A DNA stretch of 64,000 nucleotides from Toxorhynchites rutilus septentrionalis (lineage: Eukaryota > Arthropoda > Insecta > Diptera > Culicidae). Shown here in pieces: positions 1 through 9,954 of the stretch. The notes below the pieces were generated by a model, which was not told the DNA's origin, made no database searches, and saw only the letters and a program-made list of their open reading frames with translations. A program made the translations under genes and the position numbers. Numbering within the stretch: the stretch's first letter is position 1; each line of letters opens with the position of its first letter. The DNA is taken from assembly GCF_029784135.1 (NCBI RefSeq), contig NC_073746.1:51358393-51422392 (forward strand). The letters are read 5' to 3'.

Positions 1-1002
1 GTTTCACTACCACGCAAAGAAGGGGGACTTGGAATCGTCGACATTTCTGCACTGTGTGTTGCCCAGGTACGACAACTGCGCGAGTACTTCGCAGAACGCG
101 CCAACCAAAACGCGCTATACCGGGCTGTCTGCGCCGCCGACAGAGGATACAGCGCTCTGCACTTGGCGCAAGCGGAGTACCAACTCAACTGCAATCTGCA
201 GACAGTGGAGGAGAAGATTGCAGCTTGGAAGCAGAAGGCAGTGCATGGTGCCCACCCCCATCAACTGGACCGGCCACACGTCGACAAGGCCGCATCTAAT
301 CTGTGGCTAACGCGTGGTGAACTCTCTTCAGTAGTAGAAGCCGACATGATAGCCATCCAGGACAGGATAATGCCGACGAGAAACTGCAGGCGGTACGTCT
401 GGCATCAAGACGTTGATGACATTTGCCGGATGTGCCATCAACCAGGTGAAAACATAGAGCACATTATGGGAGGCTGTCCCGTTTTGGCCAACGCAGCCTA
501 CACCGAGCGCCACAACAACGTGGCCCGTATTGTTCATCGACAACTGGCGCTCCAATGTGCTCTACTGGAAGACAACGTACCAAACTACCGGTACCTGCCT
601 GCACCTGTCCTGGAAAATGACCGTTTCAAGCTGTACTGGGATCGCACTGTTCTGACCGACCTCTCGATCCACCACAACCGCCCAGATATAATGGTTTACG
701 ACAAGAGCGACCGCAAAGTCACCATCATCGATGTCGCTATTCCACTGAACCAGAATCTGGAGGAGACCTACGGTCGCAAAATCTGCAAGTACCGACCATT
801 GGCCGTGGAGCTCAAGGAACTGTGGGGGCTAAGGGAGGTCCCAAGAATTGTTCCAGTCGTTCTCTCTGGAACTGGAATTATCCCGAAGACACTTCTGGAA
901 GCGCTAAAGGTGTTGAACATCGAGAAGGAATTGGCCGGCATCCAAAAGTCGGTCATCCTTAGCACCTGCGCGATTGTCCGACAATTCCTCGGTCAGGACT
1001 AA
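1..1002 (+). pseudogene. Non-LTR retrotransposon, C-terminal part (RLE class)
   Basis: The frame is open from base 1 to a stop at 1000-1002 (333 codons), so the 5' part lies outside the window. It starts with the thumb-like motif PRKEGGLGIVD. A zinc knuckle follows at codons 142-159, C-X2-C-X8-H-X4-C (CRMC...H...C). A restriction-like endonuclease signature comes next: RPDIMVYDK at about codons 227-235, VTIIDVAIP at about 241-249, and KICKY downstream. Knuckle plus RLE after the reverse transcriptase is the layout of R2/R4/NeSL-type non-LTR elements, which cut target DNA with this nuclease and prime reverse transcription there. No frameshift is visible in this part, so the copy may be fairly young. 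The clade (R4/Dong-like or another) is an inference; a distant R2 relative is the alternative. Confidence 0.8.
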
Positions 1003-1199
1003 AACAGCACGAGCATGCAGATACGTGCATTCCGCAGAGCCTAGTCCCCCTTTGGCATTCAGAAGCCCGGGGGCAGGTGAAAATTCTGGCTAGGTTCGCC
1101 TAGTTAAGAAGTGAGATAAGTCTGCCAAAAAAATAATTGTGAAATATCAAGTATTGTCCAAATGCACTATGTGCCCATTTTTGATTGGTCCATTTTGTG
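1003..1199 (+). other. 3' UTR of the RLE retrotransposon and junction
   Basis: After the stop codon comes a GC-richer tail to about 1100 (it contains AGAAGCCCGGGGGCAGGTG) and then AT-rich sequence. No poly(A) tail or clear target-site duplication is seen, so the exact 3' end of the element is not fixed. Confidence 0.4.
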
Positions 1200-1442
1200 C
1201 TCCTCATATCGTACCGACCAAAACGGGCAACCAGAGCAGCAGCGAAATACAATGAACCCGATTGGAAAGGAAAAAGAAAAAATATGAACGAAACATTGGT
1301 CGCAGTCTCACACATGCGTAATTCTCGAGCCAGCCAGTCAGCTTAAAAATCCCCGCTCCGCTGCCGTAACGATCATTCTCATCCAAATCATACACCACAT
1401 CGTTTCGCATCACAACATATCAACAAACCAACACAAGCAGCC
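1200..1442 (+). promoter_or_regulatory. Histone-type promoter relic upstream of H2A pseudogene 1
   Basis: This GC-richer stretch precedes the degenerate H2A start. It holds two ATTGG (inverted CCAAT) boxes near 1172-1190 and 1261, and a leader ending AAGCAGCCATG. A shorter leader with the same ATCGTTTC.CATCACA wording precedes H2A pseudogene 2 at about 2768, so the two are copies of one ancestor. Activity is not implied. Confidence 0.35.
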
Positions 1443-1860
1443 ATGTCTGGACATGACAAAGGAGGAAAAGTGAAGGGAAAGGCAAAATCCCTATGCCGAG
1501 CGCGTTAGTACCAGTGCTCCAGTCCACCTAGTCGGCGTTATATAGTTTCGGCCGCCGAAGTTATCGAGTTGGCTGGCAAAGCTGTTCGCGACGATAAGAA
1601 AATTCGCATTCAGAACAGACCACATTCGGTTCGGTGGACATCTAGACAAGAATAGGCAGTTTCAGCGAGTGACGAGCAGAAGATAAAAGTTTGTTCTTCA
1701 TACAAACTGCTTTGGTGGCAAATCCAGAACAAGGCAGCATCGATGGCGTTCGAAATGGTTTTTTTCAAAACCACGAGTACAAAGTTTTCTAAATTGGAAC
1801 CATTCCATAAAACACGGCGCTTATCAGGGCCATTAAACCTTTCAAAAAAGAGTTTACGAA
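1443..1860 (+). pseudogene. Histone H2A pseudogene 1
   Basis: The start codes MSG.DKGGKVKGKAKS, the canonical H2A N-terminus. The globular part then follows with deletions, a premature TAG and frame changes: remnants of YAERV.(T/A)SAPV and (A)AEVIELAGKAVRDDKK are readable between about 1492 and 1605. The rest of the H2A fold is not recognisable. The 3' end keeps a histone-mRNA-like hairpin at 1816-1831 and a purine-rich element at 1843-1854, in the order used by replication-dependent histone genes. The copy cannot encode a histone. Confidence 0.7.
1816..1854 (+). terminator. Histone 3' stem-loop and downstream element, H2A copy 1
   Basis: GGCGCTTATCAGGGCC (1816-1831) fits the histone stem-loop layout of a 6-bp stem with a 4-nt loop, with one mismatch. 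CAAAAAAGAGTT (1843-1854) fits the U7-snRNA-binding histone downstream element, 11 nt further on. Confidence 0.65.
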
Positions 1861-2407
1861 ACACAGTTCAATGCATTCTAAAATATTATCCAAAATAATA
1901 ATAAAACACAAATTGATTTTTCATAATTTGTTTGCCAGGATATGAAGAGTATGAGAATTTTGCAGTTGTGCTGAGCTTATTGATGGTTGGGGACTTTCTC
2001 GATTATTCAATTTTCACCAATTCTTAAATTGCTTCCAGATTGAAAGTACAGTAATTTTAGTTCGATAATTAGCTAATTGGATTTTTGTAAACTCTATGGG
2101 GGTTCAAATTATGACCCAACATGTCCCAAGCTGGATGGGAAGAAATTTTCCAACTGTGAAAGCTGTACCACTGTCATCGCAAATGTTCAATTACAGGTTA
2201 AAATCACCTCCATTGCGACACTGAGTGGTGCTTCGGCATGTCGCATTAAATGTAATTTACAGTACAACATGTCCCAAGCTGGATGAGAAGAAATTTTCCA
2301 ACTGTGGCGAGTGGCAAACGCACTCGCTAAACAGGAAGGTTTAACCGAACAAGATGGAGATATCGAGTGATAACAAAACAATAAACTCTTTAGATTAAAG
2401 ATGATTT
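1861..2407. other. AT-rich spacer with a short direct repeat
   Basis: No gene is recognised. A phrase beginning CATGTCCCAAGCTGGATG and running into AAGAAATTTTCCAACTGTG occurs twice, at about 2119 and 2267. The second copy is joined to GCGAGTGGCAAACGCA, which also occurs in H2A pseudogene 2 (about 2945). Local duplication of the histone region is the likely cause. Confidence 0.4.
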
Positions 2408-2426
2408 TGTGGACCTGAAAAGGACC
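2384..2426 (-). terminator. Histone 3' stem-loop and downstream element, H2B copy
   Basis: On the minus strand GGTCCTTTTCAGGTCC (2426-2411) fits the histone stem-loop with one mismatched pair, followed by ACA and, about 20 nt later, AAAGAGTTT (the histone downstream element). Confidence 0.6.
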
Positions 2427-2540
2427 CTTTTTAGCGTTTGCTTCCTTCTCCTTCTTCTTGTCGGTTTCCGAGATATTCTTCTGCGCCGTGCCGAACTTTT
2501 TGGCGGCTTTTCCACTATTCCACTAGTCTTCGGTGCCTTC
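2408..2540 (-). pseudogene. Histone H2B pseudogene (N-terminal tail only)
   Basis: Read on the minus strand from 2536, the sequence codes APKTSG, then after a frame change AAKKFGTAQKNISETDKKK, closely matching the H2B N-terminal tail. The start ATG is lost (AAG in place of ATG before GCACC). The whole histone-fold region is missing: the tail runs straight into a histone 3' hairpin (2411-2426) and an AAAGAGTT element (about 2384-2391). It lies divergently, about 220 bp from H2A pseudogene 2, which is the standard H2A-H2B arrangement. Confidence 0.75.
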
Positions 2541-2760
2541 GTGTTTGTTAGAAACACCTGCATGTGAATCCAACGAGCGAACAAATCGTAATGAATATAT
2601 TTTTTTGCCATCGCTGCCTTTTAACGCTCATTCGTTCGTCTCGTTGGACTCGCCCCTTTGGCTGAGTCTGCTGATTTGTCTCTATCCTGTGAGCGTGTAC
2701 CGCTAAAGTACAAAACGCGCGGATCCGCTGAAAAATATATCATTCTCTTTCAAACCGTGG
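2541..2760. promoter_or_regulatory. Divergent H2A/H2B intergenic promoter relic
   Basis: This is the roughly 220-bp segment between the divergent H2B and H2A pseudogenes. It is GC-richer than its surroundings and corresponds to the shared bidirectional promoter of a histone pair. No intact TATA box can be assigned with confidence. Confidence 0.35.
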
Positions 2761-3090
2761 TTGTATGGCATCGTTTCACATCACATCGCATCAACGGATT
2801 GGTGCCGGAGCACCAGCATACCTAATAGCGGTTATAGAATTTCGGCCGCCGGAGTGCTCGAGTTGGCTTGCAAAGCTGCTCACGACAATAAGAAAACCCG
2901 CCTACAGAACAGAGCACATTCGGTTCGGTGGCAACAATCAGTTTCAGCGAGTGGCAAACGCAATCTCAAAACGGCAGCAGGTAGAAGAAGGAAAAAGTTT
3001 GTTTATACAGACTGCTTTGGTGGCAAAACCAGCCACCGTAAAACACGGCGCTTTTCAGGGCCATTAAGCCATTCAAAGAAAAGTTATTAA
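2761..3090 (+). pseudogene. Histone H2A pseudogene 2
   Basis: The first readable part, about 2800-2850, codes RIGAGAPAYLIAVIEF (H2A has VGAGAPVYLAAVMEY here). After a frame change, about 2851-2895 codes AGVLELACKAAHDNKKTR (H2A: AEVLELAGNAARDNKKTR). The N-terminal tail is missing and the sequence after KKTR is no longer H2A, although copies 1 and 2 still share it. The end keeps a histone hairpin (3047-3062) and downstream element (3074-3085). Confidence 0.75.
3047..3085 (+). terminator. Histone 3' stem-loop and downstream element, H2A copy 2
   Basis: GGCGCTTTTCAGGGCC (3047-3062) has the TTTC loop of functional histone mRNAs and one stem mismatch. CAAAGAAAAGTT (3074-3085) is close to the usual CAAGAAAGAG-type downstream element. 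Confidence 0.7.
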
Positions 3091-5032
3091 AAGGTATTCA
3101 CAATACCAATGCATTCTAAAGTGACATAATATGGCATATAATATGAACTGAATTATTTTGTTTATGCTTGTTTTTGAACTTATTGGTGGTTGAGGTCTTT
3201 TAAATTGATCATTCAGTTTTCACAAACCCATACATGGTCTCCGAATTAAAAGTGGGTCCAAATTACAACACATTGTATGCAGGATGGCATTAACGAATTT
3301 TCTCGGTAGCAAGAACTGCTTTCTTTAGTTGATAACTGATGTTGAAAATTGACTGACGTTACATCTGCATTGTATAGAAACATAACTAAGGAGCAATATG
3401 ATGAGCTATGCATTTCCTGCTACTCTGTTCTTATTTTAAAGGACTTTAATTCGAAGGTCATCCGTCCCTGTATTCACATTGATTTTTCAGAACGTTTATA
3501 GCTCGTCTATTCCTCGACAGATTGTAGAGTTCGTCTCCAAAACCTCAGTTCTTTTTCATTTTTATTTATTTTGTTTGCGGAGACTACAAATATTACAATT
3601 CATTCGTCTCCGAAACCACAGTTTAAGGTACGGTAATGTGCTCAATGAACTGACGACCACCTATGCATTCCTTATCACAGCCATCATTTTGATTGTACGA
3701 TATGTGCATACGCCGAAAAATGCCCGGCGTTGAGCATTTAATGAGTACAAAGCCTTCGGAAAAAAAAATCAAGAATCAACTATAAGACAGTGAGAAAAAA
3801 ATGAGAAATTTTTACAAAAAAAACGCAAAAACACAACCAAAAGGTTCATTTCAGAACTCCCAACATGTTCATAAAGAGTAAACAGTAAACTAATCCATAT
3901 TTCAGGTAGAGAGGTAGGTATTCACGTAGGAGAAGACAATAAAACAACATATTTAAAATATATATTTAGAATAAGCTGTCCCCGTTGTATAGTCCTACGT
4001 CACTCCGGTTATGTCCCCGACATTACCCACCCGTCTTTTTTTATTAATCCCTCCGACGTGTTTTCCAGGCCAAAATGCAATGCATTGTCATGCCCATTGC
4101 AGCTCATGTGTTCAAACAAAAGATTAACTCTTTAAAAAGCTTCATTACAACATTACACATATTCGGTCCTACACGTTGCTAGATGTATTCGGACGAATAG
4201 CAAAAACGAGGAGTACCTCATACCTTTTTCGTTTGGTTAGTAAACAAAGTACGTCCTGAGGAAATCTATACTGTAATATTATCGGAAATTCTAGAAAATC
4301 CGATCCAGTCAAAAGTAACACAATCGAAATTTTACATTCTGTAAGCCGTTCGACTCAAGTCCAACCGAGTTGTGCAAATGAGACAACCTTGCCACGTAAT
4401 TCGACATAGACGACATTGAGTTTCATGTCCATTTCTGTGAACCGAAAAAGATGATGGATTTTCGGGTTGAAATAAACACGCTTTCACAACAAAAAATATA
4501 AATTCAAATTAGCACTACCGTATCAGATATGTGTTCTATGTAACAGAGTAACGCATTATGGAACGTGTAAAAAATCTTGGACGAAAATTGTGGCTAATGA
4601 TGATTTTATAGAAAAATGGTTAAGTTAGGAGCTGGACTATGTTTTCTAAGTCTGGGCGTTCCAACGACCCGAAGGGATACGCCATGAATTGCTCAAATGA
4701 CTGATATTTCTGAACCGAACCGAACATAAGAGTCACGAACAGAAATGCCAACCATCCTGATTTTTCAGGATTTCCCGGACCTATTGACCCGTTCCCTGAT
4801 ATCCTGACAAACACTCAATTTTGCCTGATTTTTATGAAATGATCCTGATTTTTCCTGATTTTATACTTTTTGCTTTATTAGAATGAAAATTATTCGTAAT
4901 AAATATACGAAGTTTTCCTGGTTAGAAATGAGAATTGTCATAATAGCCTACTTAAAAAAGCTCTCCATTCCGCTCTTGTATAACGTTTAATCTTTTTTTG
5001 CTGATTATCTATATATCACGAATCTTGTTATC
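3091..5032. other. Long AT-rich intergenic stretch without a recognised gene
   Basis: No domain or splice structure is recognised. The 84-codon open frame at 3479-3733 has no coding look. The right-type terminus of the palindrome repeat family lies at 3991-4027. A CCTGATTTTT-rich stretch at about 4755-4862 is simple-sequence-like. Confidence 0.4.
3991..4027. repeat. Palindrome-family terminus with hairpin (solo)
   Basis: AGTCCTACGTCA is followed by GGTTATGTC / GACATTACC (4007-4015 with 4019-4027; one mismatch), the same order as at 7009-7047 and 50901-50940. No left partner is seen nearby. Confidence 0.4.
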
Positions 5033-5035
5033 TTT

Positions 5036-5636
5036 GGGCCTGATTCTCGAATACACTTCACGGTGGAAACGAAATAAACGGCACGCCATTGAACTACGTT
5101 TTACGTGTTAGTGAAGTGTCGAAGATAATGATGAGTTTTCAGGCAGAATAAGCACTTTTCAAATAAAAAATCATTAATGAAAATTAACTTGTTCGTATCA
5201 AACTGGTATTCAATGTGAGTGGAAAACTTTGTTTTCTTCATGTGATATAATAATCTCATACAAAAATTTCATCTGAAGGTAATTTGATATTATAATGATA
5301 AATTTAGTGGGAAACTAATCTCGCATCCAGATGTCGACACCGTACCGTTGTCATCGCGAATGCGTTTCATACCGTTTCCACCGTGAAGTGTATTCGTAGT
5401 GTATTCGAGAATCAGGCCCTTTATATTATTTGTATGAGATTATTATATCACATGAAGAAAACAAAGCTTTCCACTCACATTGAATACCAGTTTGATACGA
5501 AGAAGTTAATTTTCAAGTGCTCATTCTACCTGAAAACTCATCATTATCTTCGACACTTCACTAACTCGTAAAACGTAGTTCAATGGCGTGCCGTTTATTT
5601 CGTTTCCACCGTGAAGTGTATTCGAGAATGAGGCCC
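5036..5636. mobile_element. Terminal-inverted-repeat MITE, two fused head-to-head copies
   Basis: The unit 5036-5419 begins GGGCCTGATTCTCGAATAC and ends with its inverse, flanked by TTT on both sides (5033-5035 and 5420-5422), a possible 3-bp target duplication. A second partial copy, in inverse orientation to 5036-5260, occupies about 5424-5636 and ends GAATGAGGCCC. A GGGCC terminus with a 3-bp duplication suggests a PIF/Harbinger-type non-autonomous element. Internal parts recur at about 26749-26960 and 38395-38540. Confidence 0.6.
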
Positions 5637-5736
5637 AATGTTTCGCTTCACGTCTGTTTATCGAATGACAATGCGCACCGTCATTTTCGGCAGCATAAAC
5701 ATCGGATACACTTTCGTTGCATTCGTTGGCTGATTC

Positions 5737-5850
5737 GTCACTTTTACTTCCATTTTTGGAAGAATGTCGGGAGTGAGAATTGAACTCGTGACCTTTAGCG
5801 TGAGAGGCATGGATGTTACCACTACGCCAGATCGCCTCCACACATTCGAT
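5737..5850 (-). mobile_element. tRNA-derived SINE, second family
   Basis: The minus strand reads GGCGATCTGGCGTAGTGGTA (A-box-like) and then GTTCAATTCTC (B-box-like), about 35 nt apart, followed by a body with GGAAGTAAAAGTGACGAA. Related pieces occur at 13475-13590 and 30860-30925. The wording differs from Feilai. The Aedes SINE Gecko is a possible identity but was not confirmed. Confidence 0.5.
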
Positions 5851-6436
5851 TAATTTTATAGACCGCTAAAACGTTCAAACACACTTTTTTAAATAATTTT
5901 TTTATTTATTCATCGAAATGTTCACAAGAAATAATTTACATGGCAGAACCACGATTGCCTGGATAGTAAATTAATAATATTTCATTCACCCTTGTTTTAT
6001 ATTAATCAAATTTACAATAAGCAATATTTGTTATTCGCTTCAACATCCAAAACTTTTCAAACAAAAGATTATTTTCTGAGAAAATTCTTCTCGAAAAATT
6101 AGAAAAAATGATTTGTTATAATGTATATTTCTCTTCACAACCTTATACCATAAGAATTACCCTCATCGCTTAATTAACTCAAGCATTGCTGTCGGAAATC
6201 ATGTACTCTTTGAAGAAAATTTACTTCTAGGCTAGGAAAAACACTTAAAAACGACCAAAAGTAGAGAATTTTCGGTAAATTTTATTTTAAAAACACTATA
6301 TTTCAGAAACGATAGCAATTAGCAAAATTTTACCGTACACATTCTTCTTGACTGCAAATTATGCGTACTTTCATAAAATCGGGTCTCAAAACAATTGTAA
6401 GCAACTTTTTAAAAAATTCCAAAAATCCAACTTTTT

Positions 6437-7020
6437 TGACGTAGGATTACGTCTTTCGGGAACATATTGGGGTACAAATTGAATATCGAATATCGAGCAC
6501 ACCGTGAAAATTGTCCAATTTCAAACGCTTATTGCTCAGTCATTTCATGATGGATTGATGAAATTTTTGCGTCATTCGATTTCGGCACTCCATAACAATT
6601 TTTTGTATTGAAGAAAATAATATGTGTCATGAAACTAACTATCGAACAATTGAAACATGTCAACCCCTATCCTAACGGAAATACCCACTTCTGATTGGTC
6701 AAAATTGACGACACATGCGGCAGGTCCCTAACAGAGACATCAAAACCAAGCTGCCTGGGGGAAATCGGCATTGTAAATACATGAAAGTAGGGGGAGCTTT
6801 TGTTTCCCACCGAAATGTGTTTCCTAACAGAAACATCACAACCAAGCTGCCTGGGGGAAATTGGCATTGCAAATACATGAAAGTAGGGGGCACTTTTGTT
6901 CCTACCGAAATGTGTTCCCTAATAGAGACATTAAAACCAAATCATTATCAAAGAGTTTAACGATGTAATTCTTCAAACACATTCAATATCAACAGATAGC
7001 CTAACGGAATCCTACGTCAA
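6437..7020. mobile_element. Palindrome-family element with internal tandem repeats
   Basis: The left end GACGTAGGATTACGTC (6438-6453) and right end GGAATCCTACGTCA (7006-7019) are inverted with respect to each other, giving a roughly 584-bp unit. It contains the 96-bp tandem repeat at 6727-6945. No transposase is present, so it would be non-autonomous. Confidence 0.45.
6727..6945 (+). repeat. 96-bp tandem repeat, 2.2 copies
   Basis: Units begin CCTAACAGAGACATCA-like at 6727, 6823 and 6918 (periods 96 and 95). Each carries AAGCTGCCTGGGGGAAAT and CATGAAAGTAGGGGG. The third copy is cut short. Confidence 0.8.
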
Positions 7021-7047
7021 CTATGCGGTCGTGTCTCGGACACAACC
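7006..7047. repeat. Right terminus of palindrome family with hairpin
   Basis: TCCTACGTCA is followed by GGTCGTGTC / GACACAACC (7027-7035 with 7039-7047, one mismatch) around a TCG loop, then TTCCTG as at 50901-50950. Confidence 0.45.
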
Positions 7048-7660
7048 TTCCTGTGACTTTTTAAAAAATATTTTCAAAATAAAATAAAAAAAACTTTTTT
7101 TCTAATTGCACATTTTCTCTATATAGCCTCAATAATAACCTGAAATATTGCGGAAGACACCAAATCAATCGGAACAACCGTTTGTGAGTTATATATTTAA
7201 AAAAATTCAAAGCAATTTTCGTTTAGACCCTTCTCAAAAGTAAAGCTAGAGCCAATATGGTAAACCGATGATGCAAAATGTCCTTTTTGGTCATAAATAA
7301 TGTGTCTGCAAAATTTGAGCCAAATAAAAAAATACAAAAAAATCGACTTTCGAATTCAAATGAGGGGCTCAGAATGCAAGGTGTGTAAGTGACTTGATCG
7401 ATTTCTCTTCATCAACTTTTTATTTAGTTAATTACTCAACTGCAAAAACTTTCCAATTTAAGTTTGCTATAGAATCCGATAGATGAGATTCTGACCTATT
7501 TTCCACATTGGTAAATACAGCTGGGAATGTATTTGCAGCTAAGTTATGACCCAAAGAAAGAGTCGATGTAGAGAAATCGATCAAATCAATTACACCCCTT
7601 TCATTCTAAGCCCCTCAAATGAAATCGCTTGGCTTTGATATACAGAGAACATCAACTTAC
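7048..7660 (-). other. Intron 3' of the ENTPD exon (minus strand)
   Basis: This is AT-rich intronic sequence immediately downstream (minus strand) of the nucleotidase exon. The coding exons for the last roughly 100 residues of the protein are not found between here and base 1, so they lie beyond the left edge. Confidence 0.5.
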
Positions 7661-8768
7661 CAACTAACCCAGTTTCGATCGCTCGATCGAAGAAGTAGCT
7701 GAACGCGGCTATCTCACGCTGCTTGAGGGTGACTGGCTTCGGCTTCAACGTGGGCAATACCTTCTTCCTCACAACAGATGAACATAGCTCGTAGTCCACC
7801 TCAGGGTTTTCGGTTGAAGCCTTGGAGTTATCCTTTCCACTGATGTAAAACTGTTCCGTGCCGTATCGGAACAACTTATCTTTTATGATTGGGTTAACGC
7901 ACTCACTGACCAGTTTTCGTTGCCCCTCGGGTGCTCCGTTCGTGAAGACAGCATGTCGAACAGCCATTAATCCAGCCCCCAAAAAGCTGGTTGTGAAAAC
8001 CTCCACGAAGGAATTAAAAGTAGGAACTCTGTGCATGTAATCTTTATATAGAGGAGTTTGCGAAATGTCCTTAGGAACAAACGTGACTTGGGTGCTACCT
8101 CCACCCAAATCCAACGCTGCAACCGTATTTCGTCCGTTCAACTTCCCTAGCAGGAAGTTAAGAGTAAACCAGGAAAAGATGCCCTCATCGGTCCCATCCA
8201 TGATTTCCACTGATTGATCGTTCACCTGGAATCCTGATTTCACGAAGAGATCTTTGCATGCTTGGAGCAGCCCCTCGGCCTGCTCGGGTTTTAGCAATCT
8301 CAACCCGGCGGTCGCCTTTAACAAAAGCGGTGTATTCTTCCACTTTTCCTGTGGAATCACATTTTTTGCTTCCTGCAGCAATTTTTCAATCGACGCCGCC
8401 CCTTCGATAGGTCTATCCGCGAATGCCGATAGCCCAGGCTTGGAGTGGCGAAACAGCTCACTATCCAGCACCAGTCGCCCGTCCAAGTAACCCCGGTGAA
8501 ATTCGAACGCTAACACACGGCTTCCTGTCGAACCAGCGTCCACCACCACGGTGTAAATTTTCTCGTGATAGCCAAGGGTGCCGGCAATACTGTCCACGAT
8601 CGGATGGAATGAGTCGGTGTATGCGAGGAATAGGAATATCAGTAGCGAGGCGCTCACCACCAGACAGAAGAATGAGAATCGCAGGTTATTGGCCACCCCC
8701 TTGTGGCTGGCTTTCCGACGAGATCCGGCCGGGGCGTTTGTGCGCTCGGACGGGTCCTGCTGCTGAAG
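7661..8768 (-). CDS. Ectonucleoside diphosphohydrolase (ENTPD5/6-like), central exon
   Basis: This is one long internal exon (369 codons) of a GDA1/CD39-family nucleotidase. It opens after the acceptor TTTCTCCCACAG (AG at 8770-8769) with LQQQDPSERTNAP, and closes at ...FDRAIETGLV before the donor GTAAGTTG (GT at 7660-7659). A hydrophobic signal-anchor or signal peptide follows a basic stretch (about codons 30-50 of the exon, FSFFCLVVSASLLIFLFLAY). Apyrase conserved regions are clear: ACR1 DAGSTGSR (77-84), ACR2 KATAGLR (151-157), ACR3 MDGTDEGIFSWFTLN (190-204) and ACR4 ALDLGGGSTQV (218-228). The family removes terminal phosphate from nucleoside diphosphates in the ER/Golgi or outside the cell; the ENTPD5/6 types prefer UDP and GDP and support glycoprotein folding. 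The start codon is in an upstream exon that was not found, and ACR5 is outside the window. A GTG inside the exon is not a start. Confidence 0.9.
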
Positions 8769-9329
8769 CTGTGGGAGAAATGTGAGTTGTTACTTATTAT
8801 GTCACTTTGCTTATATTAACATAGTTTTTTGACTAACGATATCGTGAAAGAAGGAATAGCTCTAGCAATCGAATTAAAAATAATTCTCGCTACAAATTAA
8901 TTGACAATTATTCTCGATTTACTTCATAACACTCAAATCGAAGGCCCGAAAAGGGATGGATTCGCTTTACTGTTTCAAGCAATTTTGAGTTGAGCTTGGA
9001 CCAATCATTATGTCTTTCGGAAACATGACGTGTTGACTTTCCATCTAAACAGAACCTGATCTCACAACACACAACATTCACAAAAAATCACCATTGTAAT
9101 ACAAAATCATCAACAAAAACAATTTTAGTTTAATATTATTTCACAATTTGCGAGAAAACGTAATACTCTATTACATAGAACACATATTCGATACAGAAAA
9201 GTAAATTTACATTCATTATTTTTTATTTTAGAAGTGTGTTAATTTCACCCTAAAAATTCATTATTAGTTTCGTCTTCCAAATGGCGCAAATCGTAATGGC
9301 AAACGGTAGTTGCATCAATGCGAATACAC
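8769..9329 (-). other. Upstream intron of ENTPD gene
   Basis: AT-rich sequence with no recognised exon. The first coding exon of the nucleotidase should lie at higher coordinates but could not be identified by eye. Confidence 0.35.
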
Positions 9330-9910
9330 TAGACCCCTTGGGGTCGATATCAGTTCCCCAGGGGTCGACAAAATACTGTATAAGTTGTGTTACGTGAACT
9401 AACTCGTTATCTTCTTCTTGAATGGCGTTAACGTTCCCTGTGGAACTTTTGCCGTCTCAACATATGTATTAACTAGCGTCATTTATTAATACTTAGTTGA
9501 GATTTCTTAAGCCAAATAACACGCCTTGAATGTATTCCGAGGGGCAATCTCTTGAATACGCGTGACCACAGTGCAAGTCAAAGGAAATTTCTCTGACGAA
9601 AAATCCCCCGACCAGAACGGGAATCGAACCCGAACACCCGGCATGATAATGTGAGACGCTAACCACTCGGCCACGGGTGCAACTCGTTATAAGAATGACT
9701 AATATTTCAGTGGAAAGTATTGAAATGTGAAACTTGTATTAATAATTATTAATACACTTGTAATTTTTCCGAATTTCATGTCTATTTATAGATGAGAAAA
9801 TGATAAAAAGTTTATACACTGAACAACCGAAAAGTTGTTGGGGATCGATGGTATCACTCTGGAAAAGGGGTGTGTTGCCCAAAATAGTTTGAGAATCCCT
9901 GCAATAGACG
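9330..9910 (-). mobile_element. hAT-like element interrupted by Feilai
   Basis: The right end read inward is CAGGGATTCTCAAACTATTT, a hAT-type terminus, at about 9905. The left part at 9331-9370 carries GACCCCTTGGGGTCGAT and CCCCAGGGGTCGAC, which resembles the hAT-like end at 14095. The SINE at 9411-9680 is inserted within it. No transposase frame remains. Confidence 0.45.
9411..9680 (-). mobile_element. Feilai SINE, copy 1
   Basis: The minus strand starts with a tRNA-like head (GTGGCCGAGTGGTTAGCG A box; GGTTCGATTCC B box) followed by the body GAAATTTCC..GACTTGCACTGTGG and the tail GCCATTCAAGAAGAAG. A perfect 10-bp target duplication AACTCGTTAT flanks it (9401-9410 and 9681-9690). Feilai is a tRNA-related, RNA polymerase III-transcribed SINE of Aedes mosquitoes that is mobilised by LINE machinery. 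Confidence 0.88.
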
Positions 9911-9954
9911 AAACGCTTGCAGCGTAAAACGTGAAGAATGTAATGAATCTGTAT

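Noticed and set aside
6727..6945. CRISPR-like array
   Set aside because: The repeats are contiguous 96-bp units without spacers, in a eukaryotic genome.
7590..8696. GTG at 8696 as the start codon of the nucleotidase
   Set aside because: The reading frame continues upstream to a good splice acceptor at 8770-8769, so this is an internal Val codon of an exon.
9640..9680. tRNA genes at Feilai heads (also 31790-31826 and 61677-61745)
   Set aside because: They have A and B boxes but no acceptor stem pairing and continue into the SINE body; they are SINE promoters.
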